The translations under genes were made by a program, and so were the position numbers. From an uncultured Phocaeicola sp. (GTDB lineage: Bacteria; Bacteroidota; Bacteroidia; Bacteroidales; Bacteroidaceae): 64,000 nt of DNA. Positions 52,750 to 62,389 of the stretch are shown piece after piece (the first letter of the stretch is position 1; every line of letters begins with the position of its first letter). The stretch is taken from assembly GCA_944319745.1 (NCBI GenBank), contig CALUET010000023.1:186001-250000 (forward strand), in the 5' to 3' direction. A model generated the notes under the pieces. That model ran no database searches. It saw nothing but the letters and a program-made list of their open reading frames with translations, and was not told the DNA's origin.

Positions 52750-55700
52750 TCAGTTCATGCGTATCTCGTAGATGAACGTATCGTAACCGGGCATATCTGT
52801 ACAGTTCTTGTCGTAATAAAATCTTCCTTCGGAGGGCATTTGTTCGTTTATCGGCTGCATGCTTTTGCAAAGGCTGTGGCAAAAAGTTTTGTAGGAATGG
52901 CTTTCCGTTCCCCGCTCTGTATCGTTGCGATAAATCAGGATATAGCGGTTTTTGGGATAAGAACCGATCAGATTGTTTATATTTCCGGCTATGTCCTTTG
53001 CCTGTTGCGGCGTTATTCGGTCGAAAAGATTCGACATGTTGAGATATACCGTTTCGTGGTCTGTTACCTGCAATGCGCGGAAAAGAGAGAAAAGTTCCGA
53101 TGGAGTGTAGACAAAGCGGATGTCTTCCGGACAGAATGTGCCGTTTGAAAGAAATTGTTTTGCCGTTTCCTGCATTTCTTTTGCCGGATAAATGCCGATG
53201 AACATCAGGCGGTGCTGAGAAAATTTGGAATAGGTTTCCTTAAAAGCAATCGCCGAAGCACCTGTTTCGTAGGCAAAATCACAAAAAATCGTGCGGGCGG
53301 AGTTCTGAAGCGGGGCGGGGAATAGCCGGTATCCTTGGCTTTCGAAAAGAGCATGGGCCGCGGCATATTGCCTGCACATGTAGTAATAGTCATATAAACG
53401 TGCTTTGTCTGTTTGTGAAAGGTCGGCATTTTCATTGTCGGGAGATGCGAAATCATAACGTCCGTATGCAATGGTTTCCAGATTTTTCGCATGTGCGTCT
53501 TTCCGAACCGTCTCGTTTTTTAAAAGAGGCTGTTCTATTATTTCATGAAACCGTTCCCGGAATTTATCGTTCAGGGCGTAGATGTTGTTTTGGATTTCCG
53601 GGCTTCTTTCACTTGGCGGAATGTTGAAATCCCCTTTAAGGAACGAAGCGTCTGTTGTTTCGATATAGCCATTTTTCATCCGGATGAACTCCATGAGTTT
53701 GTAAAAGGTGAGATTGTTCTCGAGAATTTGCGGATTACCCGTAAGTATAAGTTGCTTGCGCGCCCGTGTAATGGCTACGTTCAGTTTGCGGTCGATTATG
53801 GAATTTCCTTCCCGGAATGTGTTTTCCGTGAGGAAGTTTAATTGGTTGAAGTTGCGCACTGTAAACGAATAGATGATGACATCCCGCTGGCTTCCCTGAT
53901 AACGTTCCACGGTATCGATGCTGATTTGCTGAAGTTCCGGTATCTCAAGCCGCATGATTTCTTTCCGAATCATTGCAATCTGATTGCGGAAAGGTACGAT
54001 GACACCGACTGTCTTATCGGGTTTGAAGTCGGGAGATGACAGCTTGTAAATGCTTTTGAGAAGCATTGCTACGATGCGTGCTTCGGTGGGATTTGTTTTG
54101 TCGGATGCGATGTCCGTTTCATCGATTGTGTCTGATGGAATGAAGATTAAGCGTCTTTTCAGCAGCAGACTTTCCGTTTTATTCAAAGCCTGGTTATGAT
54201 ATGGAAAATCTTCCTGTTGGTGGGGCAGGGGGACCGGCTCGAGTTGCTCCTGCGAATAGAACGTTTGGTTGGGAAACTCGGCAAGTTCGGGATGCATGCG
54301 CCCTTGTTTGCGCAAAATGCTCCTGAAGTTTGCATTACTTTGTTTGTATAAACGTTCGAAAAGGGAGTTGCGGCAATCGTATAACCCGATGTCGTTTAAG
54401 ATACTTTCATGCACTCTTGCTTCGCTTTCGCTCTGTAAAGCGATGGCAGGCAACTGCTTGTAATCGCCTACCAGTACAAATTTTTTGACTGCACTTTCGC
54501 CTCCTTTCTTTGTAGACAATATGCCGAGCAGTTCCGGTTCCAGTATTTGAGAGGCTTCATCAATGAAGGCTGTCGAGAAAGATTTCAGCCCGAACAGATA
54601 AAGATGATTGTTTAGAGATGTTGTCGTGCCGACGTATATGCGGGTACGGATGAGGATGTTTTTTAATTCCGTGAGCTTGTTTTGTTGGGAATACAGGTTT
54701 TTCAGCAGGAAAGGAACGAAACGTTTGTCGCAGGAGTATTCGTTCCCGATGCGGACGAACGGCGTCTTTTCGGCAATACCGGAGCAGACAAGCATGTCGC
54801 ATATCTCGTCGACCGCACGGTTTGTGTACGATAAAAGCAGCAGTGAGGCCTCGGGATCTGTCAAAGCCTCCTCCACCATATAGCGTAATGCGCACGATGT
54901 TTTTCCGCTTCCCGGGGGACCGACCAGCAGAAAATAGTCGTCGGCCTGTTTCTCTTTAAGGATTAGTTCGTTGAAACTCCCGTAATGACCGTTCAGTTGG
55001 CGTTCGGCGTTTCTTTTGGGTTGACGGATTCCCAGCAGGAGATCCTTGCGTTCTTGGGTAGCTGACAAGAACGCATATAAACCGCGCATCGCATTGTTCG
55101 TCGAGGTATCCGAGTAATCATGCTCGATGGCAAAGCGTTCGTTCTCGCCACCTATGATGTCTTTATTCTGTTGTCCGTTCCGTAAAATGATGGAAATGCG
55201 GTCGGCTTCTATGCTGAGGATGTTGCCCTTCATTAAAATTTTTTTGCGGATGTCGGGCACATCACTGCATGGATAAAAGATAATAATGTCGCCCGCCCTG
55301 AAGTTTGGCAGGAGGTCTTTTTCCTGATGTGGAAGGGAAAGTTCCAAAATGTCGTATCCTTTAGCGGGATGACTTCGTTGTTTGCTGTATATCTTCAGAT
55401 TGGTCAGTATGTTTCCCGACTCTATTTTTTCGGAGAGGGGCTGATGCCACAAGCCGGAGAAGCCGTGCGACGGATTGTTTTTACCTCCGGTTTTGTTGAG
55501 AATCTGCTCTTTCGATATGAAGGTGAACAGCCTGTTGAAGTAAGTACGTTCCAAATGAGAGCACCGTTTGAACGCATCGATTGTTTCTTGCAACTGCGGT
55601 TTCTGGAAATCATTCCATAGTCGGTTGTTTATCTTCTTTTCGTTGAGTAAATCGGTGCTGAGATTGTTTATCACAGAACTTACCGCTCCTTCTCCGAAAG

Positions 55701-57036
55701 CAATTTCGTTGGCCACGATATAGTTGCGCAGGCGTATGCTGTCGCGAAACAATGTTTCCGCAAAACGCTCCATTATCAATCCGTCAGGATACTTGGAGTA
55801 TAAGAGAAACGTTTGCAGGTCTTTCGTTTTGTTCCCGAAGTTATACATTAAAATACCTTGATAAAGCATCATTTGTACGAAATGATCTTCTTTATGACGG
55901 TGATGGAACTCGTCGCGTTTGCCCGATTTCTGTTCGATCAGTACCTTGAAATCTTTCTGAAGCATATCGACTCTTCCCTGCAAGCCCAGTTTCTCGCAGA
56001 CGAAAGATGCCTCGAGTAATGTTTGGTTACGCTCGAAGTTTGGAATATTTTCGGGAAGGATATGCCGGATGAAGGAACGGATGTTGTCCATTTGCGCTTG
56101 TGCCTGTTTGTGAAAATCGGGAGGAATCGGGCACGTACAGAATTCCAATAAGGATGAGGCGAAGAACTTTTTAATCGTTTTATGGTATGTTACGGGATCT
56201 TCGTCCTGTTCATTTATGTAATCGTCGAGGAACTGTCCCGCCAAATTACCCATTAGGATGGGAGACGTATTGGCACGGGGCTTTATTTTGTTGATGAAAT
56301 AGTTGTATGGATGATGCCCGTACTCACGGAAACAGGCGGCAAGCGAACTGATGTCTATCAGATAATCCGGATGGATAATTATCAGTTCGGGAACGTAATA
56401 TCCGTTATCGTCTGTTTGTACGTTCAGCAGATTAATCGGTAAATTCTCTGTCAGGAGTTCGCGGATATAGCATAAATCGCCGTTGTGTGTCCCTTTGGTA
56501 TAGTCGATAACAATAAACGAAGCATCATCCGTGTCGGCGGAAGCGAATATCTTTGTCTCGTCCCAACTGTTGACCGATGCCCGTATATAAGGGATAAAGG
56601 TTTGATGCTTTGAGGGAATGGGGCGGTTTGATTGCGGAATTTTATCGGCCAGGTTTTCCGGAATGTCCTCATTGAACGAGCAAGAGATGAAATAAAGCAA
56701 AGCTCTCAAATCGTAGGAATAAGTCTCAAAGTCGGGAGCAATGCTTTTGTTTATGACGGCGTTACAGTTACGGCGCATCGTCTGGATGGCATATTTATCG
56801 CCGGGAGGGAATCCTTTCACCCTGCAAATATAGTCTAAGCGTGAGAATAAATTGGCAAAAGAAATGCTTGCGTCTCTGGTCAATTCGTAGCAGGCCTGTT
56901 CCAAGATCCTGTGAAGTGCAATATATCCTGTACGTAAATTCTCGGGAGAAACGAGAACCTGCCTATGAATCTGTGCGATGCGTTCATATAAGTCGAAGGC
57001 TTGTATCTCGATATGTTGGAAAGAGTGTTCTGACAT
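52750..57036 (-). CDS. Dna2-like PD-(D/E)XK nuclease fused to SF1B helicase
   Basis: A 1428-residue protein. Residues about 345-370 form a Cas4/RecB-type nuclease site: LGLQGRVDMLQKDFKVLIEQ followed by KSGK. The superfamily 1 helicase motifs follow: Walker A LVGPPGSGKTSCALRY (about 700), motif Ia LLLSYTNRAVDEI, motif II FIDEASQILEPELL (about 823), motif III VLVGDYKQLPAIAL, motif V TVERYQGSQRDVIIYSF (about 1042) and motif VI VAITRARKQLILTGN (about 1088). This order matches eukaryotic Dna2 and Upf1-like helicases. The last 300 residues and first 330 have no recognised domain. It is preceded by a terminator for the upstream lipoprotein gene and followed by the SDR gene. Confidence 0.83.
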   Translation of the reverse strand: MSEHSFQHIEIQAFDLYERIAQIHRQVLVSPENLRTGYIALHRILEQACYELTRDASISFANLFSRLDYICRVKGFPPGDKYAIQTMRRNCNAVINKSIAPDFETYSYDLRALLYFISCSFNEDIPENLADKIPQSNRPIPSKHQTFIPYIRASVNSWDETKIFASADTDDASFIVIDYTKGTHNGDLCYIRELLTENLPINLLNVQTDDNGYYVPELIIIHPDYLIDISSLAACFREYGHHPYNYFINKIKPRANTSPILMGNLAGQFLDDYINEQDEDPVTYHKTIKKFFASSLLEFCTCPIPPDFHKQAQAQMDNIRSFIRHILPENIPNFERNQTLLEASFVCEKLGLQGRVDMLQKDFKVLIEQKSGKRDEFHHRHKEDHFVQMMLYQGILMYNFGNKTKDLQTFLLYSKYPDGLIMERFAETLFRDSIRLRNYIVANEIAFGEGAVSSVINNLSTDLLNEKKINNRLWNDFQKPQLQETIDAFKRCSHLERTYFNRLFTFISKEQILNKTGGKNNPSHGFSGLWHQPLSEKIESGNILTNLKIYSKQRSHPAKGYDILELSLPHQEKDLLPNFRAGDIIIFYPCSDVPDIRKKILMKGNILSIEADRISIILRNGQQNKDIIGGENERFAIEHDYSDTSTNNAMRGLYAFLSATQERKDLLLGIRQPKRNAERQLNGHYGSFNELILKEKQADDYFLLVGPPGSGKTSCALRYMVEEALTDPEASLLLLSYTNRAVDEICDMLVCSGIAEKTPFVRIGNEYSCDKRFVPFLLKNLYSQQNKLTELKNILIRTRIYVGTTTSLNNHLYLFGLKSFSTAFIDEASQILEPELLGILSTKKGGESAVKKFVLVGDYKQLPAIALQSESEARVHESILNDIGLYDCRNSLFERLYKQSNANFRSILRKQGRMHPELAEFPNQTFYSQEQLEPVPLPHQQEDFPYHNQALNKTESLLLKRRLIFIPSDTIDETDIASDKTNPTEARIVAMLLKSIYKLSSPDFKPDKTVGVIVPFRNQIAMIRKEIMRLEIPELQQISIDTVERYQGSQRDVIIYSFTVRNFNQLNFLTENTFREGNSIIDRKLNVAITRARKQLILTGNPQILENNLTFYKLMEFIRMKNGYIETTDASFLKGDFNIPPSERSPEIQNNIYALNDKFRERFHEIIEQPLLKNETVRKDAHAKNLETIAYGRYDFASPDNENADLSQTDKARLYDYYYMCRQYAAAHALFESQGYRLFPAPLQNSARTIFCDFAYETGASAIAFKETYSKFSQHRLMFIGIYPAKEMQETAKQFLSNGTFCPEDIRFVYTPSELFSLFRALQVTDHETVYLNMSNLFDRITPQQAKDIAGNINNLIGSYPKNRYILIYRNDTERGTESHSYKTFCHSLCKSMQPINEQMPSEGRFYYDKNCTDMPGYDTFIYEIRMN

Positions 57037-57053
57037 GCGGAGGCTTTTTATTA

Positions 57054-57093
57054 AAAACGTCGAGGGGTTTTAGAATATACTCCTCGACGTTTT
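57054..57093 (-). terminator. Terminator after the lipoprotein gene
   Basis: AAAACGTCGAGG and CCTCGACGTTTT (57054-57065 and 57082-57093) form a 12-bp stem. On the minus strand the hairpin is followed by TTTTTAATAAAAAG. It sits between the lipoprotein stop and the helicase start, so the helicase promoter must lie in or very near it; I see no TAnnTTTG box there. Confidence 0.7.
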
Positions 57094-57146
57094 GTATGAA
57101 ATGCTGAATAAATAAAAAACGATGATCTCGATGTTTTATTTTTAAT

Positions 57147-57947
57147 TTACTGAGCATCTGTAGAAGCGATGTGCACGCAATACGCTTTTTCTAACATGGG
57201 ATATTCTCCCGTGTAGGCGTTTGTTACATCTTCTTTTATGGCCGTTTCAGAAGTTGTTCCGCTATTTTCGTCGGAAGCGTAGGTAAGAATGTAGACACGT
57301 TCTTCCCCGTTTGTCAGATTTGCGGTAATTTGTGTGTAGATACTTCCGTTTTCCCAGTACCTTGTTCTCTTGGTAAAATTTCCCTCGAAAGGCAGCGATG
57401 TAGCAGAAGGACGTATTGTGATTCGGCCTTCGGTGAGTTCTTTATTCATATACGTGAAGACATATTCTCCACCGGCCTGTATGTCGGAAGCATTAATAAT
57501 TCTGTCTTTTATTTCGTTATAGTCGTTGATCGTCAAACCTCCGCCTTCAATTTCCGCGGTTACCCGGCTTATTTTATATGTATCGGCGGGATATGTTACC
57601 TTTACGGTCAGCGTGTAATAGTTGCCTGCATTGTCCGTTATGGTAAAAACGGCCTCGCCCAGTCCTTTAGGGCTGATTGTCAATGTGCGTCCGTCATGGC
57701 GGAAATCCATTACATTGTCGTCGGAACAGTCAAACATGTAGACGCCGTTTCCTCCGTTTATATGAAAGGAATACCCGTTTTCATCGAAAGGACTTAAGGT
57801 AAGGATATTGTTGTCTCCGATGGGAGATGCGCTTTCTTCTGTGCACGAAAGGGAAATGGGTATGTAATTATCGTCGTCGCCACAAGCCGGCAATCCTAAT
57901 GTACAGAGAGAAAAAACGAGTCCTCCCATTAAATATTTTAGCTTCAT
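57147..57947 (-). CDS. Lipoprotein with Ig-like/BACON-like repeat, function unknown
   Basis: A 266-residue lipoprotein, signal LMGGLVFSLCTLGLPACGDD with the lipid Cys in LPAC. A first beta domain (DNNILTLSPFDENGYSFHIN, then TLTISPKGLGEAVFTITDNA) looks like a bacterial Ig-like fold. The second half has many Thr, Tyr and Asn and no recognised motif. I choose the start at 57947 (MKLKYLMGG), because a TATCTTTG promoter box at 57975-57982 would put the transcription start after the ATG at 57977. The gene follows copA but probably has its own promoter. No function can be given. Confidence 0.8.
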   Translation of the reverse strand: MKLKYLMGGLVFSLCTLGLPACGDDDNYIPISLSCTEESASPIGDNNILTLSPFDENGYSFHINGGNGVYMFDCSDDNVMDFRHDGRTLTISPKGLGEAVFTITDNAGNYYTLTVKVTYPADTYKISRVTAEIEGGGLTINDYNEIKDRIINASDIQAGGEYVFTYMNKELTEGRITIRPSATSLPFEGNFTKRTRYWENGSIYTQITANLTNGEERVYILTYASDENSGTTSETAIKEDVTNAYTGEYPMLEKAYCVHIASTDAQ

Positions 57948-57974
57948 ACGTATGATTCTCTTAAATGTTTGGTT

Positions 57975-57982
57975 CAAAGATA
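57975..57982 (-). promoter_or_regulatory. Promoter -7 box for the lipoprotein gene (TATCTTTG)
   Basis: The minus-strand TATCTTTG lies just inside the gap and overlaps the ATG at 57977, so it fixes the start to 57947. Confidence 0.6.
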
Positions 57983-57985
57983 CAA

Positions 57986-60484
57986 TTATTTCTCAGAAAT
58001 CGTATAGTCTCCTGCCTGTTCTGTTAGAATATTTTGCAGTTCTTCAACGTTAATTACTTCTTTGTCGAAGCTGATTTTGGCAACGGGAGGATTCAGTGAT
58101 ACTTCGGCTTTTATGCCATCTATTCCGTTTAACGCCTTCTCAACCCTTGTACGGCAATGCTCGCACATCATTCCTTCGATGGCATATTCTTTTGTGATGC
58201 CGGTGCTTTTCTGTGACTCGGATGCCGGGCATTCCGTTTGCTGAACCTCATGGACTGTTGCAGGGACTGTTTTTCTCAGTTGTTTTTTTCTCAATCGCAG
58301 GCTGTTTGTAACGACGCTGACACTGCTCATTGCCATCGCAGCTCCGGCAATCATCGGGTTTAAAAGGAAACCACAAACGGGATAAAGTATGCCGGCGGCG
58401 ATGGGAACCCCGAGCAAATTATAGATAAAAGCCCAGAAAAGATTCTCGCGGATGGTTCGTATCGTGAGTTTCGATAATTGTATGGCATCCGTAATTTTGG
58501 TTAAATCGGTGGATATGATTGTCATGTTTGCCACATCGATGGCTATATCGCTTCCTTTTCCCATGGCGATGCTTAGGTCGGCTTGTGCCAGGGCGGCGCT
58601 GTCGTTTATGCCGTCGCCTACCATTGCTACGCACTTTCCTTTAGCCTGAAGTTCGGAAATGAATGCCGCTTTTTCTTGTGGCAAAGCCTCCGCATGGAAA
58701 GAATCTATTCCGGCCTGTGCGGCAATGGTGCGTGCTGTTTCCGCATTGTCTCCAGTCAGCATGATGACATCAAGTCCTTTTTCTTTCCATTCCGATACCG
58801 CTTTTTTTGAAGAATCCTTTATGTTGTCTGTTATGGCAAGGACGGCAAGTGCGCACTGTCTGTCGGTAAACCATACGACCGTTTTCGATTCTTTTGTCCA
58901 AAGTTGTGCTTTTTCTTTTAATGCCTCGTCGGCTGTTATTCCGTATTCGGCAAGTAATTGTTTGTTTCCCGCGAAATATTCTTCTCCGTTTATGACGGCT
59001 TTTATGCCTTTTCCCGTAAGGCTTTCAAAATGTTCAACGGGAAGAGATTTTCCTTTTATGCGGGCCGTGATGGCAAGAGACAGCGGATGTTCGGAAAGTT
59101 CTTCTATTGAGAACAGAATGTTTTCCCCGTCTTCGAGTTGTTTTTTCCAGATAATATCCGTTACGGCCGGTTTCCCTTCGGTAAGCGTTCCGGTTTTGTC
59201 GAGTACGATTGTGTCGACCTTTTTGGCAATTTCCAGGCTTTCGGAGTCTTTGATAAGGATACCTTGTTCCGCTCCCTTCCCGATGCCTACCATGATGGCC
59301 GTAGGAGTTGCAAGTCCGAGTGCGCAGGGACATGCGATAATCAATACGGTGACAGCTGCCAAAATTCCGTGTGTAAATCCGTTTTCGGGCGCAAAAAAGA
59401 ACCAGCCCAAGAACGAAATTAAGGCAATAAGCAGGATGGAAGGAACGAAAACTGCAGCAATTTTATCGACCAACTTCTGCACCGGTGCTTTGCTTCCCTG
59501 CGCATCTTGCACCATTTGAATGATGTGTGCCAGCATTGTGTCGGCACCTGTCTTTTGTGCGATGAAGTGAAAACTTCCTTTCTGATTCACCGTTCCGGCG
59601 AAAATATTACATCCTTTTTCTTTTTTTACCGGGACGGGTTCTCCGCTTAACATGCTTTCATCTACGTATGAATAACCTTCTGTTACTTTTCCGTCTACGG
59701 CTATTTTCTCACCGGGCCTGACAAGCAGGGTGTCTCCCGGGCGCACTTGTTCGATATCGATGCTTTCCGGATTGCCGTTTTTCAGGACTGTTACGGTTTT
59801 AGGCCGCAGTCCCATCAGTTTTTTTATGGCGGCGGAGGTATTGCCTTTGGCGCGCTCTTCAAGTAAACGTCCCAATAAGATGAATGTGATGATGACGCTT
59901 ACCGCTTCAAAGTACACGTGCGGTTCCACACCTCGTGACAGCCAAAACTCGGGAAAGAGCAGATTGAACAGACTGAAGAGGTAAGCAATTCCCGTACTGT
60001 TCGCGACCAACGTATCCATGTTAGCCGAGCGATGCTTCAGTTGTTTCCAGGCATTTATGAAAAATCCGCGCCCCAACCAGAAAATAACGGGGGTGGAAAG
60101 CAGGCAAGCAATGAGGGCGGCATACGGCATGTCCGAGAAAAACATGCTGATGACTGCCGTGGGAACAGATAATACGGCAGCCCATATTGTGCGGTTCTTC
60201 AGCGAATTGTATTTTTTGTTGCGGGCATTTTCTATGTCTTCCATCTGGTCTTTTCCCGCATCGATCACCAAATCGTAGCCGGCATCGCGCACGGCTTTTT
60301 GCAAACTTTCCGGCGAACAGCTTTCCGGCTCGTATTCCACGGTGGCTTGTGCCGAAGCATAATTTACGTTTGCCGAACAAACTCCCGGCTGATGCTGCAG
60401 TGTCTTGTCCACCCGGGCGGCACAAGCGGCGCAACTCATCCCGAGGACAGGAAAGGTTTGTTTGATTGTTTTATGGGTATTCAT
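57986..60484 (-). CDS. copA: Copper-translocating P-type ATPase with two heavy-metal domains
   Basis: An inner-membrane P1B-type ATPase of 832 residues, for Cu+ export by pattern. An N-terminal metal-binding domain (GMSCAACAARVDKT, CxxC) and, unusually, a second one at the C-terminus (GMMCEHCRTRVEKAL) are present. Membrane motif CPC is in IIACPCALGLATPT (about residue 385). The phosphorylation site is DKTGTLTEGKP (about 430) and the hinge is GDGINDSAALAQADLSIAMG. HMA at the C-terminal end is found in some Bacteroidetes CopA. A TATTTTTG box is upstream. No copper regulator or chaperone is adjacent. Confidence 0.94.
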   Translation of the reverse strand: MNTHKTIKQTFPVLGMSCAACAARVDKTLQHQPGVCSANVNYASAQATVEYEPESCSPESLQKAVRDAGYDLVIDAGKDQMEDIENARNKKYNSLKNRTIWAAVLSVPTAVISMFFSDMPYAALIACLLSTPVIFWLGRGFFINAWKQLKHRSANMDTLVANSTGIAYLFSLFNLLFPEFWLSRGVEPHVYFEAVSVIITFILLGRLLEERAKGNTSAAIKKLMGLRPKTVTVLKNGNPESIDIEQVRPGDTLLVRPGEKIAVDGKVTEGYSYVDESMLSGEPVPVKKEKGCNIFAGTVNQKGSFHFIAQKTGADTMLAHIIQMVQDAQGSKAPVQKLVDKIAAVFVPSILLIALISFLGWFFFAPENGFTHGILAAVTVLIIACPCALGLATPTAIMVGIGKGAEQGILIKDSESLEIAKKVDTIVLDKTGTLTEGKPAVTDIIWKKQLEDGENILFSIEELSEHPLSLAITARIKGKSLPVEHFESLTGKGIKAVINGEEYFAGNKQLLAEYGITADEALKEKAQLWTKESKTVVWFTDRQCALAVLAITDNIKDSSKKAVSEWKEKGLDVIMLTGDNAETARTIAAQAGIDSFHAEALPQEKAAFISELQAKGKCVAMVGDGINDSAALAQADLSIAMGKGSDIAIDVANMTIISTDLTKITDAIQLSKLTIRTIRENLFWAFIYNLLGVPIAAGILYPVCGFLLNPMIAGAAMAMSSVSVVTNSLRLRKKQLRKTVPATVHEVQQTECPASESQKSTGITKEYAIEGMMCEHCRTRVEKALNGIDGIKAEVSLNPPVAKISFDKEVINVEELQNILTEQAGDYTISEK

Positions 60485-60509
60485 GTGATAATGATTTCTA
60501 ATTGATTTG

Positions 60510-60517
60510 CAAAAATA
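60510..60517 (-). promoter_or_regulatory. Promoter -7 box for copA (TATTTTTG)
   Basis: The minus-strand TATTTTTG fits TAnnTTTG and lies 25 bases before the copA start at 60484. Confidence 0.5.
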
Positions 60518-60601
60518 CGATTAAAAAAACGGAAAAAGTAATCTGCTTTGCTATTATTTTGTTCGATATCGCTTCAGGGAGAAAATGAAATATTGGCGCT
60601 T

Positions 60602-60632
60602 TTTGTGCGAAGCGTAACTTTTTTTATATTTG
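60602..60632 (+). promoter_or_regulatory. Promoter of the MaoC-like gene (TTTG-N19-TATATTTG)
   Basis: TTTG (60602-60605) and TATATTTG (60625-60632) are separated by 19 bases, a textbook Bacteroidetes promoter, 36 bases before the start at 60669. Confidence 0.7.
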
Positions 60633-60668
60633 CTCAATATTTTCATGTTATTAAATTAATACGGTTAT

Positions 60669-61133
60669 ATGGATAAGATTATTGTTAATTCATACGAGGA
60701 ATTCGAGAAACTGCTCGGCCAACGTATCGGTGTTTCCGACTGGTTATTGGTAGATCAGGATAGAATCAACCAGTTTGCTGATGCAACACTTGACCATCAA
60801 TGGATTCATGTGGACACGGAACGTGCGAAAAAGGAAAGCCCGTTTAAGACAACTATCGTGCATGGTTATCTTACTTTGTCGTTGCTTCCGTTTTTTTGGA
60901 ACCAGATCATTCAGGTAAATAACCTGAAGATGATGGTAAATTACGGAATGGATAAGATGCGTTTCGGGCAGGCTGTTTTGTCGGGGCAGCGCATCCGTTT
61001 GGTGGCCGATCTGCATTCTGTCATGAATCTGCGCGGAACGGTAAAGGCGGAGATCAAGTTTGTTCTTGAAATAGAAGGCGAGAAGAAAAAAGCGCTTGAA
61101 GGAATTGCCACATTCTTGTATTATTTCGAGTAA
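60669..61133 (+). CDS. MaoC-like (R)-enoyl-CoA hydratase
   Basis: A 154-residue single-hotdog protein of the MaoC/PhaJ type. The catalytic Asp-His pair is in FADATLDHQWIHVD (Asp and His five residues apart) with TTIVHGYLTLSLLPFFW following. Such enzymes hydrate trans-2-enoyl-CoA, but some act on acyl-ACP or other thioesters. The gene is followed 56 bases later by the TIGR02757 gene and may be co-transcribed with it. The true substrate is unknown. Confidence 0.88.
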   Translation: MDKIIVNSYEEFEKLLGQRIGVSDWLLVDQDRINQFADATLDHQWIHVDTERAKKESPFKTTIVHGYLTLSLLPFFWNQIIQVNNLKMMVNYGMDKMRFGQAVLSGQRIRLVADLHSVMNLRGTVKAEIKFVLEIEGEKKKALEGIATFLYYFE

Positions 61134-61189
61134 GAGGATGCGGATGCGTTTTCTGAGGAATGACACGGTTTCGGTAAAATTTACCCGCA

Positions 61190-61900
61190 ATGGATGAAGC
61201 GTTGCGCGGCAAGCTTTCCCGGTGGGCGTCGCAGTATCATACGGCAGACTTCATAAGCGTTGATCCGATACGTTTCCCGCATCGGTACGATTTGCCGGAG
61301 GATATAGAGATAAGCGGCTTGTTGACTGCCGTGATGAGTTTCGGAAACCGGACGCAGATCTTGCGGAAAGCCGACTGTTTGGACGGCATGATGAAGCATG
61401 CTCCTCTGCAGTATGTGCTTTCGGGAACGTGGAGGGATGATTTCCGTCCGGGCGATACCGGAAGTTTTTATCGGATGCTTTCATACGCCACGATGCGGGC
61501 TTTTTTTGAAAAACTGTATGCGGTTTATTCCGAAGGCCTTATTCTGGAAGATGTTTTGATGACGTATCCCGGAAATCCGATGCAGAAGTTGTGTGCTTTT
61601 TTAGGCGTTTCCGACCGCAGTCCGCAGAAGAAACTGAATATGTTTTTGCGGTGGATGATACGCAGACAATCGCCCGTTGACTTCGGGATATGGCAGCGGA
61701 TGAGTCCGGCCGACCTGATAATTCCGTTGGATACCCACGTCTGTCGTGTGGCCCACGGGCTTGGATTGACCGATGCAGCGGTTTATTCGTTGGCCAATGC
61801 GAGAAAGATTACAAAAGCGCTTGCCGAAGTTTTTCCGGGAGATCCTTGTTTGGGCGATTATGCCCTCTTCGGCTATGGAGTGAATCATAAGGATGTTTGA
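61190..61900 (+). CDS. TIGR02757 (DUF2400) family protein
   Basis: A 236-residue protein of the TIGR02757/DUF2400 family, widespread in Bacteroidetes and of unknown activity. Family segments are ADFISVDPIRFPHRY, EISGLLTAVMSFGNRTQILR and LIIPLDTHVCRVAHGLGL. The latter, with the final GDYALFGYGVNHK, is reminiscent of the helix-hairpin-helix DNA glycosylase fold, but I see no firm catalytic residues. No signal peptide. It lies between the MaoC-like gene and a small lipoprotein gene. Confidence 0.85.
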   Translation: MDEALRGKLSRWASQYHTADFISVDPIRFPHRYDLPEDIEISGLLTAVMSFGNRTQILRKADCLDGMMKHAPLQYVLSGTWRDDFRPGDTGSFYRMLSYATMRAFFEKLYAVYSEGLILEDVLMTYPGNPMQKLCAFLGVSDRSPQKKLNMFLRWMIRRQSPVDFGIWQRMSPADLIIPLDTHVCRVAHGLGLTDAAVYSLANARKITKALAEVFPGDPCLGDYALFGYGVNHKDV

Positions 61901-61919
61901 TGTAAAAGGATGAGATGTT

Positions 61920-62291
61920 ATGGGGAAAAGATGGAAATGTTTTAATTGGATAGTGAGCTTGTTTTTTGCGATGAGTCTGCCCGCTTGTTATGATTACAGC
62001 GCCGACATTGTTATGTATTCGGGCGATCAACCTGTGGTGGAAGATGGCGTATGTACGAATGCCGTGACGCATGTTGCCTTGTCGGCCGGCGGACAAAGTT
62101 CGGTGGAACTCGGAATGGCTTTCGGAAACGGCTGGTATCGTGCCGAAACATCCGATGTGGAAATCGTGAAAGTCGCTGTTCAGTACGATCGGCTTACCCT
62201 GTCCTGCGGAGAAAAGACCGGGGAGGCTGTTGTCATCGTGAGCGATGAAAAAGGCAATGAAGAGCGGCTTTCGGTAGAAGTGAGCCAATAA
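61920..62291 (+). CDS. Small lipoprotein, function unknown
   Basis: A 123-residue predicted lipoprotein with signal FNWIVSLFFAMSLPAC (lipobox LPAC, Cys about 22). The rest is beta-rich (VTHVALSAGGQSSVELGMAF, then CGEKTGEAVVIVSDEKGNEE) and resembles a single Ig- or BACON-like unit that ends in a strand (RLSVEVSQ). It starts 19 bases after the TIGR02757 gene stop and is convergent with the PAP2 gene. No function can be assigned. Confidence 0.72.
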   Translation: MGKRWKCFNWIVSLFFAMSLPACYDYSADIVMYSGDQPVVEDGVCTNAVTHVALSAGGQSSVELGMAFGNGWYRAETSDVEIVKVAVQYDRLTLSCGEKTGEAVVIVSDEKGNEERLSVEVSQ

Positions 62292-62389
62292 GATGTCTCA
62301 TCATACACGAGAAAAGGGAGGGATGGTATAGACCATTCGGCTGGCACGAGGAGGTATGACAGGCAAAAGACGCTGTTCCATTATCCCCT

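Noticed and set aside
58659-59519. 286-residue plus-strand frame inside copA
   Set aside because: Ser- and Phe-rich antisense shadow of a firmly identified P-type ATPase.
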